Of a stretch of DNA of 41,765 bases, positions 8,227 to 15,626 are shown in pieces. The stretch is from Candidatus Tabaqchalia intestinavium. GTDB taxonomy: Bacteria; Bacillota; Clostridia; Oscillospirales; CAJFTT01. Made by a program: the position numbers and the translations under genes. A model generated the notes under the pieces. The model did not search any database. It had not been told where the DNA came from and saw nothing but the letters and a program-made list of their open reading frames with translations. The DNA lies in NCBI GenBank assembly GCA_904420005.1, contig CAJFTT010000044.1:1-41765 (forward strand), in the 5' to 3' direction. Each line of letters starts with the position of its first letter. Positions within the stretch are counted from its first letter, which is position 1.

Positions 8227-8680
8227 TTCCCGGTATGGGAGGGAAATCCTCCTTCGATGCTTTTTCGTCTGGCCGCAAGCCGGCGGGTTCCCGGCACGGG
8301 AGGAACATCCCGGGGAGCGGGAACACGAATCTGCTTTCGCGACGCAGCTTCCAGCGTGGGAGGGAAATCCTTCGTGCCAGTCGGGGCGCAGCTGCGCTGG
8401 CAAGCGATTCTCCCACGTGGGCGGGGAAACCGTCTTGTTTGGCTGGGGCATATCGAAGTCGTTATAGATTCTCCGGCGTGGGCGGGAAAGCCGTATAGGT
8501 GGATGAGAGAACGCCGCGCTTGCATGGCGCTTCCCGGCGCGGGCGGGACATCCGCACTCTGCAACGTAGCTGCAAAGCGTCCACAAAGAGCTTCCCGGCG
8601 TGGGCGGGACATCCAGCCGGGAAAGCTGCGGGGAACTCCGCACGCCAGCGGTTTCGTGGCGCAGGCGCGGGGTATCCGCC
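8227..8680. CRISPR. Degenerate CRISPR-like array, type I-E spacing, no cas genes
   Basis: Eight imperfect repeats with core TTCCCGGCGTGGGCGGGA plus a trailing (A/C)ATCC start at 8227, 8288, 8349, 8408, 8469, 8531, 8592 and 8652. The steps are 61, 61, 59, 61, 62, 61 and 60 bp. The core is a short palindrome (CCCG...CGGG), and a 28-29 bp repeat with about 32 bp of unrelated sequence is the geometry of type I-E arrays. The intervening sequences share no similarity. Copies 6 and 7 are nearly identical; copies 1-3 carry GGGAGG in place of GGGCGG; copy 8 is very diverged. Because the units differ from one another, the array looks inactive. No cas gene is seen in the window. A faint further copy may lie at 8105. 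No protein-coding region is supported between 7990 and 8852. Confidence 0.55.
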
Positions 8681-8852
8681 CGGCGCCACGAACGCACGCC
8701 GGGCGTCCCGCGGGCTGTCCGACGCGGCGATTGCTTTCCGGCGCGCTGCCCGTCGCTCCGGCGGTGGATATGCGGCGCGCCCGGCAGCCTTGTTGCCCGG
8801 CGTGGGGCATGCCGCTTCCCGCGTTTTCGGCGGCGTCCACCGCGCGGCGGGA

Positions 8853-9557
8853 TCACGCCATCCGTTCGCGCAGCGCCGCGAGGAGCTTGCGCTCCCGGCG
8901 CGAGACCTGCACCTGCGTCATGCCCAGGATCCGCGCCGTGTCCTGCTGGGAGAGCCCGCGCTGGTAGCGCAGCGAGAGAAGGCGGCGGTCGTTCTCCTCC
9001 AGGGTGGACAGCGCCTGCTGCAGCGCCACGCGGCCGACAATCTCCTCCTCGATGCTTTCGCTCGGCAGTTCATATTCTCCACCGCCCTCCTCTGTGATTT
9101 TGGTCAATGACAACGCCGGCGTCCCCGCTGCGAGCACTTCGCTGAGCTGCTCGCAGGAGATGCCCATCTGTTCGGCCAGCTCGCTGACCGTCGGTTCCCG
9201 GCCCTGCCGGGCGCAGAATTCTTCGCGCGCCTGCACGCTTTTGCGGTATAATTCTTTCAGCCGGCGGGAAACCTTGACCGTGCCGTCGTCGCGGAACAAG
9301 CGCTTGATCTCGCCGAGGATGACCGGCACCGCGTAGGTCGAAAAAGCGAAGCCGCGCGCGGGGTCGAAGCTCTGCGCCGCTTTGACCAGGCCCACGCACC
9401 CCGCGCTGTAGAGGTCGTCGTAGTCCACGCCGCGCCCGAGAAACCGGCGGGCGAAGGCATGCACCAGGCCGAGATGCTCCTCCACGCAGACAGGCGGCCC
9501 CTCGCAGGCCGGCTGCGCGCCGTCGGCTTTCTGTGCCGGCGCTGTTTTCGCCGGCAT
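8853..9557 (-). CDS. sigF: RNA polymerase sporulation sigma factor sigma-F
   Basis: 234 residues. Forespore-specific sigma factor, held inactive by SpoIIAB until asymmetric division. Region 2 is seen in HLGLVHAFARRFLGRGVDYDDLYSAGCVGLVKAAQSFDP and FSTYAVPVILGEIKRLFRDDG; region 3 in LAEQMGISCEQLSEVL; region 4 in LEENDRRLLSLRYQRGLSQQDTARILGMTQVQVSRRE. The RDDGTVKVSRRLKEL linker is typical for the SigF/SigB/SigG group. It starts one base after the spoIIAB stop, as expected of a translationally coupled third gene. Sigma-G is the nearest alternative, but gene order settles it. No terminator was found after it. Confidence 0.95.
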   Translation of the reverse strand: MPAKTAPAQKADGAQPACEGPPVCVEEHLGLVHAFARRFLGRGVDYDDLYSAGCVGLVKAAQSFDPARGFAFSTYAVPVILGEIKRLFRDDGTVKVSRRLKELYRKSVQAREEFCARQGREPTVSELAEQMGISCEQLSEVLAAGTPALSLTKITEEGGGEYELPSESIEEEIVGRVALQQALSTLEENDRRLLSLRYQRGLSQQDTARILGMTQVQVSRRERKLLAALRERMA

Positions 9558-9558
9558 C

Positions 9559-9996
9559 TCAGTCCTCCCGCGCCGCGATGCGCTTGTCGAGCGTGACGGT
9601 CGTGCCCTTGCCCGGGACGGATCGCACCTTCACCTTGTCCATGAAGCTCTCCATGACGGTGAAGCCCAGGCCGGAGCGCTCTCCGGTATGTACAGTCGTG
9701 AACAGCGGCTGCATCGCCTGCTCGACGTCCTCGATGCCGCAGCCGTTGTCGCGCACGGTGATGCGCACGAGCTGATCCTCGAAGATTTTCACCGTGACAT
9801 GGATTTGCCCGATGGTGTCGCGGTAGCCGTGCACGATGCAGTTGGTGACAGCCTCGCTGACGGCGGTTTTGATGTCGCTGATCTCCTCGACCGTGGGGTC
9901 GAGCGTGGCGACGAACGCGCTGATCGCCCCGCGGGCGAAGCCCTCGTTGACCGAGCGGCTCTGGAAGGTCAGCTTCATTTGATTGACGAGTTTCAT
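9559..9996 (-). CDS. spoIIAB: Anti-sigma-F factor and serine kinase SpoIIAB
   Basis: 145 residues. Binds and blocks sigma-F and, with ATP, phosphorylates SpoIIAA. The GHKL fold is clear: N-box AVSEAVTNCIVHGY, G1 box RDNGCGI, lid and G2 box TGERSGLGFTVM, and a closing GKGTTVTL. The start at 9996 (MKLVNQMKLTF) is preferred over an ATG four codons upstream because GGAG sits 6 nt before it and its N-terminus aligns with known SpoIIAB. Second gene of the spoIIA operon. Confidence 0.95.
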   Translation of the reverse strand: MKLVNQMKLTFQSRSVNEGFARGAISAFVATLDPTVEEISDIKTAVSEAVTNCIVHGYRDTIGQIHVTVKIFEDQLVRITVRDNGCGIEDVEQAMQPLFTTVHTGERSGLGFTVMESFMDKVKVRSVPGKGTTVTLDKRIAARED

Positions 9997-10121
9997 GGCA
10001 GACTCCATTTCTCCGGCGGGAAAGTCCAGGACACGCCGCGCCCCTGCCGGCGGGGCGGGCTGGGCGGCGTCTCCGCCCTCCTGCTATGTATGCGCAAACA
10101 GGCCGGGGCCGTGCGCCGGCC

Positions 10122-10427
10122 TCAGCCGAATTTCGCCAGGCGGTCGAGGCCCGCCAGCCGCATCACTTTGCGGATCTGCGGGGAAGTGCCCTCCACGCGC
10201 AGCGTGCCTTCGTGCTCCTGCTGGATGCGGTAACGCCCCATGACCAGCCCGATGCCCGAGCTGTCCATGAAGCTGACGCCCCGGAAATCGAGCACCAGCT
10301 CGCGGGGCTTGTCCCGCGTGACGGCGTCGTCGATCTCCCGGCGGATGCTCGCCGCCACATGGTGGTCCAGCTCTCCCTCCAGCGCGGCGCACATCACCGC
10401 GCCGTCATAGGTGATTTTCACCGACAT
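10122..10427 (-). CDS. spoIIAA: Anti-anti-sigma factor SpoIIAA
   Basis: 101 residues, STAS fold. When unphosphorylated it captures SpoIIAB and frees sigma-F. The phosphorylatable serine lies in FMDSSGIGLVMGRY (Ser56/Ser57, equivalent to Ser58 of the Bacillus protein). The start is fixed by AAGGAGGAGG in front of it. First gene of the spoIIA operon; the 125-bp gap to spoIIAB is longer than in Bacillus, and no separate promoter is obvious in it. Confidence 0.95.
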   Translation of the reverse strand: MSVKITYDGAVMCAALEGELDHHVAASIRREIDDAVTRDKPRELVLDFRGVSFMDSSGIGLVMGRYRIQQEHEGTLRVEGTSPQIRKVMRLAGLDRLAKFG

Positions 10428-10470
10428 AGTTTTTTCCTCCTCCTTGCAGCGGCAGGGATGCTCCCTCTGA

Positions 10471-10528
10471 GGCGGGCCGGCCGCCTGCTGTCCGACGCAT
10501 GCTGTCCTTCCGGCCGGCCCGCCTTTTT
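10471..10528. other. Long GC stem-loop in the spoIIA leader
   Basis: GGCGGGCCGGCCG (10471-10483) pairs with CGGCCGGCCCGCC (10511-10523); on the plus strand it is followed by TTTTTCT, so it has the form of a terminator pointing away from spoIIA. In the spoIIA mRNA it would be a 13-bp stem about 45 nt before the start codon. Confidence 0.5.
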
Positions 10529-10887
10529 CTATGATACACAGCCTCGGCGGCGGATTTTGTCGAGGAAGGTGCGCGGGCGCAATTTTTTCTGCCCCGGCCG
10601 GCGGAGTACGCGGCGGCGCTGTGCTGCCGGAACCGTCGGAAACGAAACCGGCGCCGGCCGTGGTCGGTCGTTTCTGCGCCGCCAGCCGGGCGGAGCCTGC
10701 GCCTCCGAACAATCAAACCGTTCGGATCCCGGAGCCCTGCAAAATTGCATATTTTCTGTATCCGCCCCGTGTCTCGCCAGGACAGCGGGTCCGTCTCCCT
10801 TCCGCCCAGCTCCGGCGCTGCGCCGGGCGCGCCAGCCGGGCCGCCGCCTTGCCCGGCGGAACCCGGGCGGGGTGCTTTGGGCGCAGA
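10529..10887. other. Gene-free GC-rich stretch upstream of spoIIA
   Basis: No frame with recognisable protein features or a good ribosome binding site on either strand. The spoIIA promoter should lie here (sigma-H in Bacillus), but I could not assign a convincing -35/-10 pair. Confidence 0.4.
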
Positions 10888-10926
10888 AAAAGGCACGGGC
10901 TGCCGTTGCAACCCGTGCCTTTTATT
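10886..10926. terminator. Bidirectional terminator after the oxidoreductase gene
   Basis: AAAAAGGCACGGGCTGC pairs with GCAACCCGTGCCTTTT around a short loop. Read on the minus strand, it terminates the oxidoreductase message about 60 bp past the stop codon. Confidence 0.8.
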
Positions 10927-10985
10927 TCTGATGCAATTGTCGTCTTCTCCGCCGCGCGGCGGGGAAACCGGGCGCGGCCCGGACG

Positions 10986-12089
10986 TCAGCGGATGATCTC
11001 GCCGTTGTCGTCGAAGCGAACCTCGCGGCCTTCCTTGGCGGACAGATAGATCGCTTCCAGGATCTGCGTCACGACGTAAGCCTGCTCCGGCAGCACCACG
11101 AGCGGCGTGTCGTTGCGCACCGCGCTGAGGAAGGTCGACAGCTCCACATCCTCCGGGGCGCTGCCCGTCGAGCCCTCGAAGAAGGCCACGCTCGCGGCGC
11201 TCAGGTCGGGGGTCAGCTGATAGGTGTTGCCGTATTCCTCGCCGTAAATGCGCAGGTTCTCGCGCGTGTCCGCGCCGGCCTTGGTGCCGCACAGGGAGGT
11301 CGCCGCCTCGCACACATCCAGCGTATTGAGCGCCCAGGACGCCTCGAGGTTGATGACCGCGCCGTCATCCATGACGATATAACCGAACGCGGAATCCTCC
11401 ACCGTGAATTTCTCCGGATCCCAGGGACCCCAGGCGTTGGCGGCGTTCTTGGTGTCCGCCAGCTTGCGGAAGGTGTTGCCCACGACGCGTCGGGGCTTAT
11501 AGTTGTTCATCATATACAGCGTCACGTCGAGCGCGTGCGTGCCGATGTCGATCAGCGGACCGCCGCCCTGCTCGTATTCGTTGAGGAACACGCCCCAGGT
11601 CGGCACTGCGCGGCGGCGCACCGCGTGCGCGCGCGCATAGTAGATCTCGCCCAGCTTGCCGTCCTCGATATACTTCTTGAGCGTCTGCGCCTTGGGCGTG
11701 TAACGGTTCTGATAGCCGATAGTCAGCTTCTTGCCCGTGCGGTGGGCGGCGTCGAGCATCTTCTTGGCTTCGGCGGAGTTGATGGCCATGGGCTTCTCGC
11801 ACATGACGTTCTTGCCCGCTTCCAGCGCGTCGACGGTGATGAAGGAGTGCGAACGGTTGGGGGTGAGCACATGCACGTTGACGATGCTGTCGTCCTTGAG
11901 CAGCTCCTTATAGTCCGTATAGACCTTGGCGCCCGGCGCGCCGTACTTCTCGCAGGCTTCCTTCGCGCGCTCCTCGACAATGTCGCAGAAGGCTACCAGC
12001 TCGACCTCTTTCTGGCGGGACAGCGCCGGCAGATGCTTGCCGTTGGCGATGCCGCCGCATCCGATGATACCGACCTTGATCTTTTCCAT
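10986..12089 (-). CDS. Gfo/Idh/MocA family NAD(P)-dependent oxidoreductase
   Basis: 367 residues. Rossmann motif VGIIGCGGIANGKHLPAL at residues 5-22, then FCDIVEERAKEACEKYG, TPNRSHSFITVDALEAGKNVMCEKPMA (the conserved EKP lysine region of the family), GYQNRYTPKAQTLK, and GGPLIDIGTHALDVTLYMM (the conserved D..H catalytic helix). Members oxidise or epimerise sugars and inositols with NAD(P); the substrate cannot be predicted. The start at 12089 was chosen because GGAG lies 9 nt upstream and the Rossmann strand follows at once; an ATG five codons earlier is possible. Monocistronic, with promoter and terminator visible. Confidence 0.9.
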   Translation of the reverse strand: MEKIKVGIIGCGGIANGKHLPALSRQKEVELVAFCDIVEERAKEACEKYGAPGAKVYTDYKELLKDDSIVNVHVLTPNRSHSFITVDALEAGKNVMCEKPMAINSAEAKKMLDAAHRTGKKLTIGYQNRYTPKAQTLKKYIEDGKLGEIYYARAHAVRRRAVPTWGVFLNEYEQGGGPLIDIGTHALDVTLYMMNNYKPRRVVGNTFRKLADTKNAANAWGPWDPEKFTVEDSAFGYIVMDDGAVINLEASWALNTLDVCEAATSLCGTKAGADTRENLRIYGEEYGNTYQLTPDLSAASVAFFEGSTGSAPEDVELSTFLSAVRNDTPLVVLPEQAYVVTQILEAIYLSAKEGREVRFDDNGEIIR

Positions 12090-12227
12090 ATCGCGTTTCT
12101 CCATTTCTCCGGCAGCCAAAGGATCACAGCGGCGCCGCTGCATGCCGCGCCGCTGTGCCGCGCCCTCCCGCCGCCGGGAAAAAGGGCGCCAGGCAGAGGG
12201 TCCGCCCCCCTGTTTTTCTTCAGCAAC

Positions 12228-12256
12228 ACTATACCAAATGGCCAATCGTTTTGCAA
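12228..12256 (-). promoter_or_regulatory. Promoter of the Gfo/Idh/MocA gene
   Basis: On the minus strand TTGCAA (12251-12256), 17-bp spacer, TATAGT (12228-12233). The transcript would have a leader of about 130 nt. Confidence 0.75.
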
Positions 12257-12277
12257 GCGTTCCGCCGCAATTTCTGT

Positions 12278-12685
12278 TCAATCCTGTTTTTTCGTGAGAA
12301 GCTCCAAAATTTCCGGCGGAACTTGTGCAAATTCACGAGGCCCGCCGCCGAACACCAGCTGCGCGCAGAAAAGATTGGCCTCGCGCTCCAGCCGGCCGCA
12401 GGACAGGTGCGTCCCCTGCGAGACGAAGAAGAAATTGAGGTTCGTGTGCAGCAGCGCGTGCCCCAGCTCGTGCGCGCACACCAGCTCCTGCTCCTCCTCG
12501 GAGAGCCGGTTGTTGAGATAGATCAGCTTCGTGTCCAGAATGCGGTGGAAAAAGCCCTTGACGCCGTCGGGCAGCACCGTGAAAATCACGGGGATGTCCA
12601 GCGCCCGGCAGATCGCGAAGGGGTCGCGCGTTTCCTGCTCCTGCGCGAGCCGTTCGGCCAGCGCGGCGATCGATTTCCGGTCCAT
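12278..12685 (-). CDS. ImmA/IrrE family metallopeptidase
   Basis: 135 residues. The zinc-peptidase motif HELGH lies at residues 72-76 in LVCAHELGHALLH, with a downstream glutamate in LEREANLFCAQLVF (around 100-102) as third ligand. Members of the COG2856 family cleave partner XRE-type repressors and so relieve repression, as ImmA does in ICEBs1. Here the XRE gene is directly upstream in the same orientation, 110 bp away, which supports such a pair. The ATG at 12685 has AAGGAG about 9 nt upstream; an ATG two codons earlier at 12691 is only 3 nt from it. It lacks the long C-terminal domain of IrrE. Confidence 0.85.
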   Translation of the reverse strand: MDRKSIAALAERLAQEQETRDPFAICRALDIPVIFTVLPDGVKGFFHRILDTKLIYLNNRLSEEEQELVCAHELGHALLHTNLNFFFVSQGTHLSCGRLEREANLFCAQLVFGGGPREFAQVPPEILELLTKKQD

Positions 12686-12795
12686 CGGCATTCGCTCCTT
12701 TCCTTTTCCTGCTTTGCCTGCGCGGGGGGGCGCGCCGCGGGATCGCGCCGTTCCCCCAACCTTCCGCAGCCTTCCCTTCACCGGGGCGGCGCGGG

Positions 12796-13188
12796 TCAAT
12801 CGCCGGGTGTATCCGCGTCCTGCTTTTTCTCCGCGGCCAGACGGCGCTGCAGCGCCACCTGCGCGCCGATGCGCATCGCGTCGAGCACCGCGTCGAGATC
12901 CTCCTCGGAGAGCGGCACGCCGTCGAACATGATGGCGCTCTCCGCCCGCAGGCGGGTTCGGATGGAATCCATCAGTCCATCCAGCGTGTGCGGCGTTTCC
13001 TCCTCCAGCAGCGCGTCCACCGTCACGCCAAAGACCTGCGCCATCCGCCGCAGCGTCTGCGTGTCCGGCTGCCGCCGCCCCTGCTCGTACATCCCCACCG
13101 CGCTGGCGGAAATTCCCAGCCGCGCGGCCAGCTCCTGCTGCGTCCACCCCCGCCCTGTGCGCAATTCGCGGATTCTTTTTTCCAGCAT
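12796..13188 (-). CDS. XRE-family helix-turn-helix transcriptional regulator
   Basis: 130 residues. The N-terminal 60 residues are a Cro/CI-type HTH: LRTGRGWTQQELAARLGISASAVGMYEQGRRQPDTQTLRRMAQVFGVTVDALL. The C-terminal half is a helical, acidic tail (PLSEEDLDAVLDAMRIGAQVAL), probably for dimerisation or as the substrate of the neighbouring peptidase. Its own promoter overlaps a candidate operator, so autorepression is likely. The start at 13188 has only a weak GGATGGGA site. Confidence 0.9.
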   Translation of the reverse strand: MLEKRIRELRTGRGWTQQELAARLGISASAVGMYEQGRRQPDTQTLRRMAQVFGVTVDALLEEETPHTLDGLMDSIRTRLRAESAIMFDGVPLSEEDLDAVLDAMRIGAQVALQRRLAAEKKQDADTPGD

Positions 13189-13257
13189 ATCGTTCCCATC
13201 CTTCCGTGCCGGCGCGTCGCGCCTTTCCCACGCATTGTGTAAAAATGCCATCTGTAT

Positions 13258-13292
13258 TATACACCACATTTCGTGTGAAATCAACTGTATTT
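13258..13292 (-). promoter_or_regulatory. Promoter of the XRE-ImmA pair
   Basis: On the minus strand TTGATT, 17-bp spacer TCACACGAAATGTGGTG, then TATAAT; these fall within the AT-rich stretch 13256-13290. Confidence 0.75.
13264..13276. promoter_or_regulatory. Candidate XRE operator 1
   Basis: The minus strand reads ACACGAAATGTGG, matching 11 of 13 positions of the perfect dyad ACACAAAATGTGT at 13414-13426. It falls between the -35 and -10 boxes of the minus-strand promoter, where a repressor would block RNA polymerase. Confidence 0.55.
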
Positions 13293-13307
13293 TTGACATT
13301 TTTTGGC

Positions 13308-13336
13308 TTGACATACCCATAAGTTTCCAGTAAAAT
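13308..13336 (+). promoter_or_regulatory. Promoter of the small-protein/sigma-like pair
   Basis: TTGACA (13308-13313), 17-bp spacer, TAAAAT (13331-13336), divergent from the XRE promoter. Confidence 0.75.
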
Positions 13337-13413
13337 AGAATTATGAGGAATGAATTGCGGACGATTCGTAAGCCCGTCTGGAAAAGAGCGGGATTTCTTT
13401 TTGTTTCGCAATC

Positions 13414-13426
13414 ACACAAAATGTGT
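13414..13426. promoter_or_regulatory. Candidate XRE operator 2
   Basis: ACACA-AAA-TGTGT, a perfect dyad placed just before the ribosome binding site of the plus-strand gene. Confidence 0.5.
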
Positions 13427-13438
13427 AGAGGTGATAAT

Positions 13439-13774
13439 ATGCAGAAGAAAAAAGAACGCAATCGGAGCATCCCCAACGTGGCGCTCGACGGCGATCTGAC
13501 GGCTACGCCGCAGGAGAAAGCGCAGGCGCAGGCGCGCATGGTCGAGCTGGGCCGGGAATACGAAACGTCGGCTGCCTTACTGCGCGCGCGGGTGCGCACG
13601 CTGCGGGAGACGCTGCCTTCCCTGCGCGGGGAGGAACGCCGCCGGCAACAGGCGCGGGTGCGCCTGCTGGAGCAGGAGATCCGCGAGGCGCGGCAGACCG
13701 GCGCAGACGCGGTGCTGTTTTACGCCGCGCGCCGGCCCTTCCTTCCGCACCGCAGACGGTGGCCCACATGCTGA
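13439..13774 (+). CDS. Small charged coiled-coil protein, partner of the sigma-like gene
   Basis: 111 residues, ATG after GAGGTGATAAT. After a basic start (MQKKKERNRSIPNVALDGDL), residues about 25-90 form one long, highly charged helix (ARMVELGREYETSAALL, RARVRTLRETLPSLRG, RVRLLEQEIREAR), probably a coiled coil. The C-terminus is rich in Arg, Pro and Trp. I do not recognise a named family. It overlaps the next gene by 7-16 nt in another frame, so the two are probably translated together. Divergent from an XRE repressor and preceded by one of its candidate operators. Confidence 0.65.
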   Translation: MQKKKERNRSIPNVALDGDLTATPQEKAQAQARMVELGREYETSAALLRARVRTLRETLPSLRGEERRRQQARVRLLEQEIREARQTGADAVLFYAARRPFLPHRRRWPTC

Positions 13775-14079
13775 GCGGCGCGCAGCTCGACGGTCTGCCG
13801 GAGCTTTTGCAGGGGCTGGCGGACGGAGAAACTTCAGATAACCGGGCGGAGCGAAGCCGCCTCGTCGCGTTGCTGCGTGTGCTGCTGCGCGAGGAGCTGA
13901 CCCCGCTGCAGCGGCGGGTCGTGCTGGGGCTTTTCCTCGAGGGGAAGAGCCAGCGCCAGCTCGCGCGCGAGTTGGGCGTGCAGCCCGCCGCCATCAGCCG
14001 TGTCAAAGCGAGAGCCACCAAACGGCTGCATCAATGCGTATGGTATTACGAATGCGGCCGCCGCGGCAGATTGCCGTGA
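13768..14079 (+). CDS. Sigma-70 region 4-like protein
   Basis: 103 residues from the ATG at 13768; a GTG three codons earlier is possible. Residues about 48-95 (LTPLQRRVVLGLFLEGKSQRQLARELGVQPAAISRVKARATKRL) are a sigma region 4 helix-turn-helix. Regions 1-3 are missing, so it is either a stand-alone DNA-binding regulator or the -35-binding half of a split sigma factor. Such proteins are common in clostridial mobile elements. No ribosome binding site is seen; translation probably depends on the upstream overlapping gene. Confidence 0.75.
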   Translation: MLSGAQLDGLPELLQGLADGETSDNRAERSRLVALLRVLLREELTPLQRRVVLGLFLEGKSQRQLARELGVQPAAISRVKARATKRLHQCVWYYECGRRGRLP

Positions 14080-14266
14080 TCCACCGCCCGGCCGGGTTTG
14101 GCCTTGTTTGTATTATGCCACAGCCGGCGCGGAATGTAAACGCCCGCGCTGCCAGGCTCGCCGCGTGCGGCGCTGGCTGGCGGGTTTCCTGGTTTGCCGG
14201 CGGACTCAAGCGGCGCGTCCCGCCGCACGTCGCCTCGCGGCAGGGGGAGTCTCCCAGCGTCCCGCC
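14080..14266. other. Gene-free stretch after the sigma-like gene
   Basis: No coding region is supported. On the minus strand TTTACA-17-CATAAT (about 14111-14139) has promoter form, but nothing recognisable follows it except the antisense strand of the sigma-like gene. Confidence 0.35.
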
Positions 14267-14376
14267 CCGCTGCATAATGACAACCTGGTATCAGCCCGCG
14301 GCGGGGGATCTACGAACGTTCCTGCTGCACGATGACGGGCTGGTAATGGCCCGCGGCGGGGGATCTCCCGCCGCGC
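14267..14376. repeat. 55-bp tandem repeat, two units
   Basis: Two adjacent units share TGCA..ATGAC..CTGGTA and the block CCCGCGGCGGGGGATCT (14294 and 14349), exactly 55 bp apart. The blocks resemble the CRISPR-like repeat cores further downstream. Confidence 0.6.
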
Positions 14377-14398
14377 AAGCCGGCAAAGCCGGCTTTTT
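14377..14398 (+). terminator. Small intrinsic terminator
   Basis: AGCCGGC-AAA-GCCGGCT followed by TTTT, about 300 bp beyond the sigma-like gene. Confidence 0.6.
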
Positions 14399-14469
14399 GA
14401 AGCAGGGAACCGGGAAAGCTGGGCTAGCTGTCGCCGAGGCATCGGGTCCAGTTTTTCGGAGTCACAGTT

Positions 14470-14850
14470 ATAATAGGAAGCGGGCGGGAAGCCTTGCGCG
14501 CAGACGGTCCGGCGCCGCCTGGCGCCCCGCGGCCGAGAAAGGCAGAGAACCAGCGCAACTCTAGCCTTTGGCAGCCAAGCGCCCGCGCCGTTCCTCCCAC
14601 GCGTGTGAGGGCAGGCTCGAACGTTAGCAGGCAGAAATCCGCCTGCAAAAGTTTCTCCCGCGCGGGCGGGGGAATAGCGGATGCTGTCCAGCACACAGAC
14701 GTAGGGGGCCTCCCGCGCGGGCGGGGACCGGGTCCTCCGGCGACAGTATTTCGGTTCCCAATGCGTTTTCCCGCGGGCGGGGGGAGCTTCGGGGAAATCG
14801 TCGGCGCTGTCGGCACGGCTAGCTTTTCCCACACGCGAATAGCCGCCCGC
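14470..14850. CRISPR. Second degenerate CRISPR-like repeat field
   Basis: Blocks of the form TTCTCCCGCGCGGGCGGGG recur with TCCC at 14595, 14656, 14711, 14770 and 14827 (steps 61, 55, 59, 57 bp); a further GGGCGGG at 14483 lies about three periods before the copy at 14664. The repeats are related to those at 8227-8680 but more eroded, and the spacing is less regular. No cas gene is nearby and no coding region is supported. Confidence 0.4.
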
Positions 14851-14898
14851 TTTTTCCTTTCTGCCTCCCCGACAAGAACAGTATACCACAATCGCAGG

Positions 14899-14936
14899 GA
14901 CAAAAATGTCCCTGTGCGCGGCTTTGGCCGCATTTT
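14899..14936 (+). terminator. Double hairpin ending in a T-run
   Basis: CAGGGACA-AAAA-TGTCCCTG (14899-14918) is followed by GCGGC-TTTG-GCCGC and ATTTTTTT. It could end a short plus-strand RNA running through the repeat field. Confidence 0.45.
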
Positions 14937-15325
14937 TTTGCACGCAATTTCCCCGGGAAGCATGCATTGCCCGCTTTTCGGGCGGCCAGAGGACGGGCAG
15001 AGGCGGCGTCCCGTGCCGGCGCCCTGCCCGCTGCGCCGCGCAGCGTGGCCTCCCGGCGGCGAACGGCGCGCGTCATATCCGCATGGAGGAAGCGCCAACA
15101 GCCGCGCGCGGCCGCCAGCTTTGCGCCGCGGCATAGGGCCGAGCGGATCCTCATTGCGCGCTGGCCGCGGGCGACGATTTCGCGGCTGACGTGCTTTCTC
15201 CCGCGAAATACCGCGCCATCGCGCGGTTGCGATGGCGTTTCCGTCCAGCAGGCGTGCGGCTTTTCGCTGGACAGCGTTTTCCCGCTGCTGGCGGCCGGTG
15301 CGACCCGGCATACGGCGCGGGCAAA
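14937..15325. other. Gene-free GC-rich stretch
   Basis: I see no supported gene on either strand. Two TTTCTCCCGCG/TTTTCCCGCTG blocks (15199, 15280) may be outlying relics of the repeat field. Confidence 0.35.
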
Positions 15326-15375
15326 GCAAAAAGGGAGGGGACCCCGGGTTTTCCCGGGAGCCCCTCCCTTTTTGC
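15326..15375. terminator. 50-bp palindromic bidirectional terminator
   Basis: GCAAAAAGGGAGGGG pairs with CCCCTCCCTTTTTGC, with an inner CCCGGG-TTTT-CCCGGG stem. T-runs on both strands. It is 250 bp past the end of the LCP-like gene and probably terminates it. Confidence 0.8.
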
Positions 15376-15626
15376 TTGTGGAAACGCCCCTGGCCAAGCG
15401 GGACAAAAGCGTGCGCTTCGGCGGCAGGCGGCGCGCCGGAAACTCCGCACGGCAGCGCAGACAACAGCGAACGGCGCAGGTTGCCGGCATGGCATGGCTG
15501 CCGTTTGCGCGCGGCGGCGCATCGGAGAAAGCGGGATTCACGCCCCGCCGCAGAAGCTGGCCCGCCGCGCCGGCAGATCGCCGCGCTGGCCGGTCACCGC
15601 GGCGGGACCTCCCGGCCCCGTGCAGC

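Noticed and set aside
8212-8967. Open frames across the repeat field
   Set aside because: The 59-62 bp spacing does not keep a reading frame, there is no ribosome binding site, and part lies antisense to sigF.
12278-14079. Integrated prophage or conjugative element
   Set aside because: XRE, ImmA and sigma-like genes hint at one, but no integrase, relaxase, structural gene or att repeat was found in the window.
14111-14139. Minus-strand promoter with an associated gene
   Set aside because: Boxes look acceptable, but nothing with protein features follows on that strand.
8227-14850. Active CRISPR-Cas system
   Set aside because: Repeats differ from each other too much and no cas gene is present in the window, so only a degenerate array is claimed.
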